A stretch of 64,000 bases of DNA from Climacium dendroides (lineage: Eukaryota > Streptophyta > Bryopsida > Hypnales > Climaciaceae): positions 35,273,029 through 35,337,028 of the forward strand of contig OX467083.1 in the NCBI GenBank assembly GCA_950106755.1, read 5' to 3'. Below, one piece after another: positions 62,380-64,000 of the stretch (its first letter is position 1; every line of letters begins with the position of its first letter). Below the pieces are notes generated by a model. The model was not told the DNA's origin. It did no database searches and saw nothing but the letters and a program-made list of their open reading frames with translations. Position numbers and translations under genes: made by a program.

Positions 62380-63015
62380 CAATATGGACTTTGAATTTTT
62401 TTTTAAATTATGTTGAAGAATTGAATTGAAAGCCTAGGAAGAAAAATTCAAAAAAAAACATCCTTGATTTTCATTATTTAAAAAATTATCAAGTAGAAGT
62501 AGGTCCAAGATTGAAAGAAAACCTAAATTGTTAATAGCTCTAAGATGGGATTGAAACACAATAATCCCAATAGTGAGATTGTTCTAACAAACAAACTTAA
62601 CCTTGCTAAAAAACTATTTTTGAAAAATTGTAAATATTGCATTTGGAAATGAATCCTATTAGTTATTCTTTCAAGAAGATGCTTAGATTGTCCATAACTT
62701 TCACATCATTAATTCAAATGAAATGAATCAAAGCTTTACATGTAGAAAGTAAATAAGATCTATAAGAACTTTAAGAAAAAAATTATTTCAAGTATTTGTG
62801 GTTTTCTTCTTTTGCCCGGTAACATGAAAATTATGTTTAAGATGGTATAACTTTTGCTCCCGGGCATCCATTGAAGTAAACATTATATTTTCACAAAGCT
62901 AATAAGTTTATCTATCTTATCAAAAAAATTCAAGAAGTTTCACCTAGAATTGAGGTTATAGGAACCTGCTTGAATTTCTCAAAGTCCCCCAAGGGGGCTC
63001 TTGGTCTTCTAGGGG
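62380..63015 (+). mobile_element. TTAA-type subfamily B element, left end lost
   Basis: Interior blocks as in 15905-16807 (ATTATCAAGTAGAAGTAGGT, TTGTCCATAACTTTCACATC, GGCATCCATTGAAGTAAACA) and the right end GGTCTTCTAGGGG-TTAA. The left terminus is not recognisable. Confidence 0.6.
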
Positions 63016-63592
63016 TTAAGATGTTTCCAACTCCACTCTATAAGAGGGTTTGTATTTTCAAGGCAAACCACTTCAAAAATTCACAAAAATTACAATTTTC
63101 ATTGAAAAATTATATTTCTACTTGGATTTGATTTGTGAAGCAAGCACACACTTCTAAAAAATATACAATAAATATTTCCTCCTTTTGAAGTTGGTCCCAA
63201 GATATTCAAATTGCTAATCAAAGTGGTAATAGGCTTTTCTACCTTAGGTTCCTTGCATTTTTACAACGTTAAGTCAATGTGACCAATACGAAATTGCCAT
63301 GTCAATAAAATTATGGGACATGGAAGATGCTAAAATAAATCCTTATATTCCCACATACAAATCAATGAAATGACCATATCTTTCCTTAGCATCTTGAACC
63401 CATACTAAGGTAGGAGGTCCATAAAACGACCATCTAAGAGCTAAAACTTGAATTTGGGGAGGTGAAACTTTTTGAAATATTTTTCAATAAATTTTCCTTG
63501 AAATACAATTGGGATTGGCATCTAATCCAAGTCATTTTATATTTTTGGAGCTTGATAAAATTAGTTATGAATTTTTGAAGTTGAAATGGCAT
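63016..63592. other. AT-rich spacer, no gene recognised
   Basis: From about 63440 it matches the left flank of the CACTA-bearing repeat at 17820-17966. The rest shows no feature. Confidence 0.5.
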
Positions 63593-63708
63593 AGGGCTCT
63601 AAAATTGCCCACCTCGTCAAATGTATACTATTTATACAGTGCATACACAACAAAAAGCAACATGTACAAATAGCATACATTTGAAGAGGTGGACGATTTT
63701 AGAGCCTA
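63593..63708. mobile_element. 116-bp foldback element with TA flanks; empty CACTA site
   Basis: Arms GGGCTCTAAAATTGCCCACC and its complement around GGTGGACGATTTTAGAGCC are bounded by TA on each side, which could be a Tc1/mariner-type (Stowaway-like) target. The paralogue at about 17960-18271 carries the 172-bp CACTA-like insertion after GCC, while this copy does not. Confidence 0.65.
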
Positions 63709-64000
63709 AGTACTTTTAGAGTCTTCTACCTTGCCTTCAAAAGTTAATTTCCATTTGTACAAAGGTACTTAGGGTACAAACTCTAAGTTGGGGTATGGAT
63801 TCTTATTTTCAGTCTTCAAAGCTTTCCTTTCAGCTTTTTGCCATTTGTTCTTGGAATAAGAAAAAAAAAAGTTTCAATTTTCATTTTCATTTTCAATTGT
63901 GAAGACTTAAATTAGATTGAAGTGATGAATTTTAGATTGTGTTGACACATATGACTTTTGGTGAATCATCACTCTCAAGGCTTTTCTTGGGAGCAAATTT

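Noticed and set aside
1..64000. CRISPR arrays, bacterial operons, organellar insertions
   Set aside because: No regularly spaced repeats, no bacterial gene organisation and no recognisable plastid or mitochondrial genes were seen.

Overview
This is nuclear DNA from a land plant. The evidence is a P-class pentatricopeptide repeat (PPR) gene with a chloroplast-transit-like N-terminus, a plant-type inositol tetrakisphosphate kinase split into ten coding exons with GT-AG introns, and long AT-rich spacers filled with CACTA-, Harbinger-, Mutator- and hAT-like miniature transposons plus a decayed Ty3/Gypsy reverse transcriptase. The very low GC of the spacers and the roughly 50 kb with at most one further gene suggest a large, repeat-rich genome. 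I cannot name the species.

Layout. Positions 1-11.3 kb are genic. A PPR gene (minus strand, 5286 to 1064, three coding exons, 1036 residues by my model) and an ITPK gene (plus strand, 7258 to 11259, 327 residues) are divergently transcribed from about 2 kb of shared upstream DNA. The ITPK leader carries two small upstream ORFs, the second overlapping the main start codon. From 11.3 to 34 kb I see no convincing gene: the space is occupied by copies of an about 0.9 kb inverted-repeat element with ends TTAA-CCCCTAAAGG, an about 570 bp element with 8-bp target duplications, a 172-bp CACTA-type miniature element, large hairpins and dispersed repeats.

Positions 34-39.6 kb form a GC-richer island. 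It looks like the promoter and scattered short exons of one small gene of unknown function on the plus strand. All exon phases agree in my model, but the last exon is split by a 343-bp Harbinger-like element flanked by TTA. The introns hold Mutator-like miniature elements with 9-10 bp target duplications. From 39.6 to 64 kb the AT-rich repeat landscape resumes, with the Gypsy reverse transcriptase relic at 44.6-45.1 kb and several nested insertions that allow empty sites to be inferred.

The two firm genes have no direct functional link visible here beyond sharing an upstream region: one is predicted to act on organellar RNA, the other in inositol phosphate metabolism. The most unusual content is the mobile-element record: TTAA-flanked miniature elements at high density, a family with a constant core and changing terminal repeats, and an exon interrupted by a miniature element.
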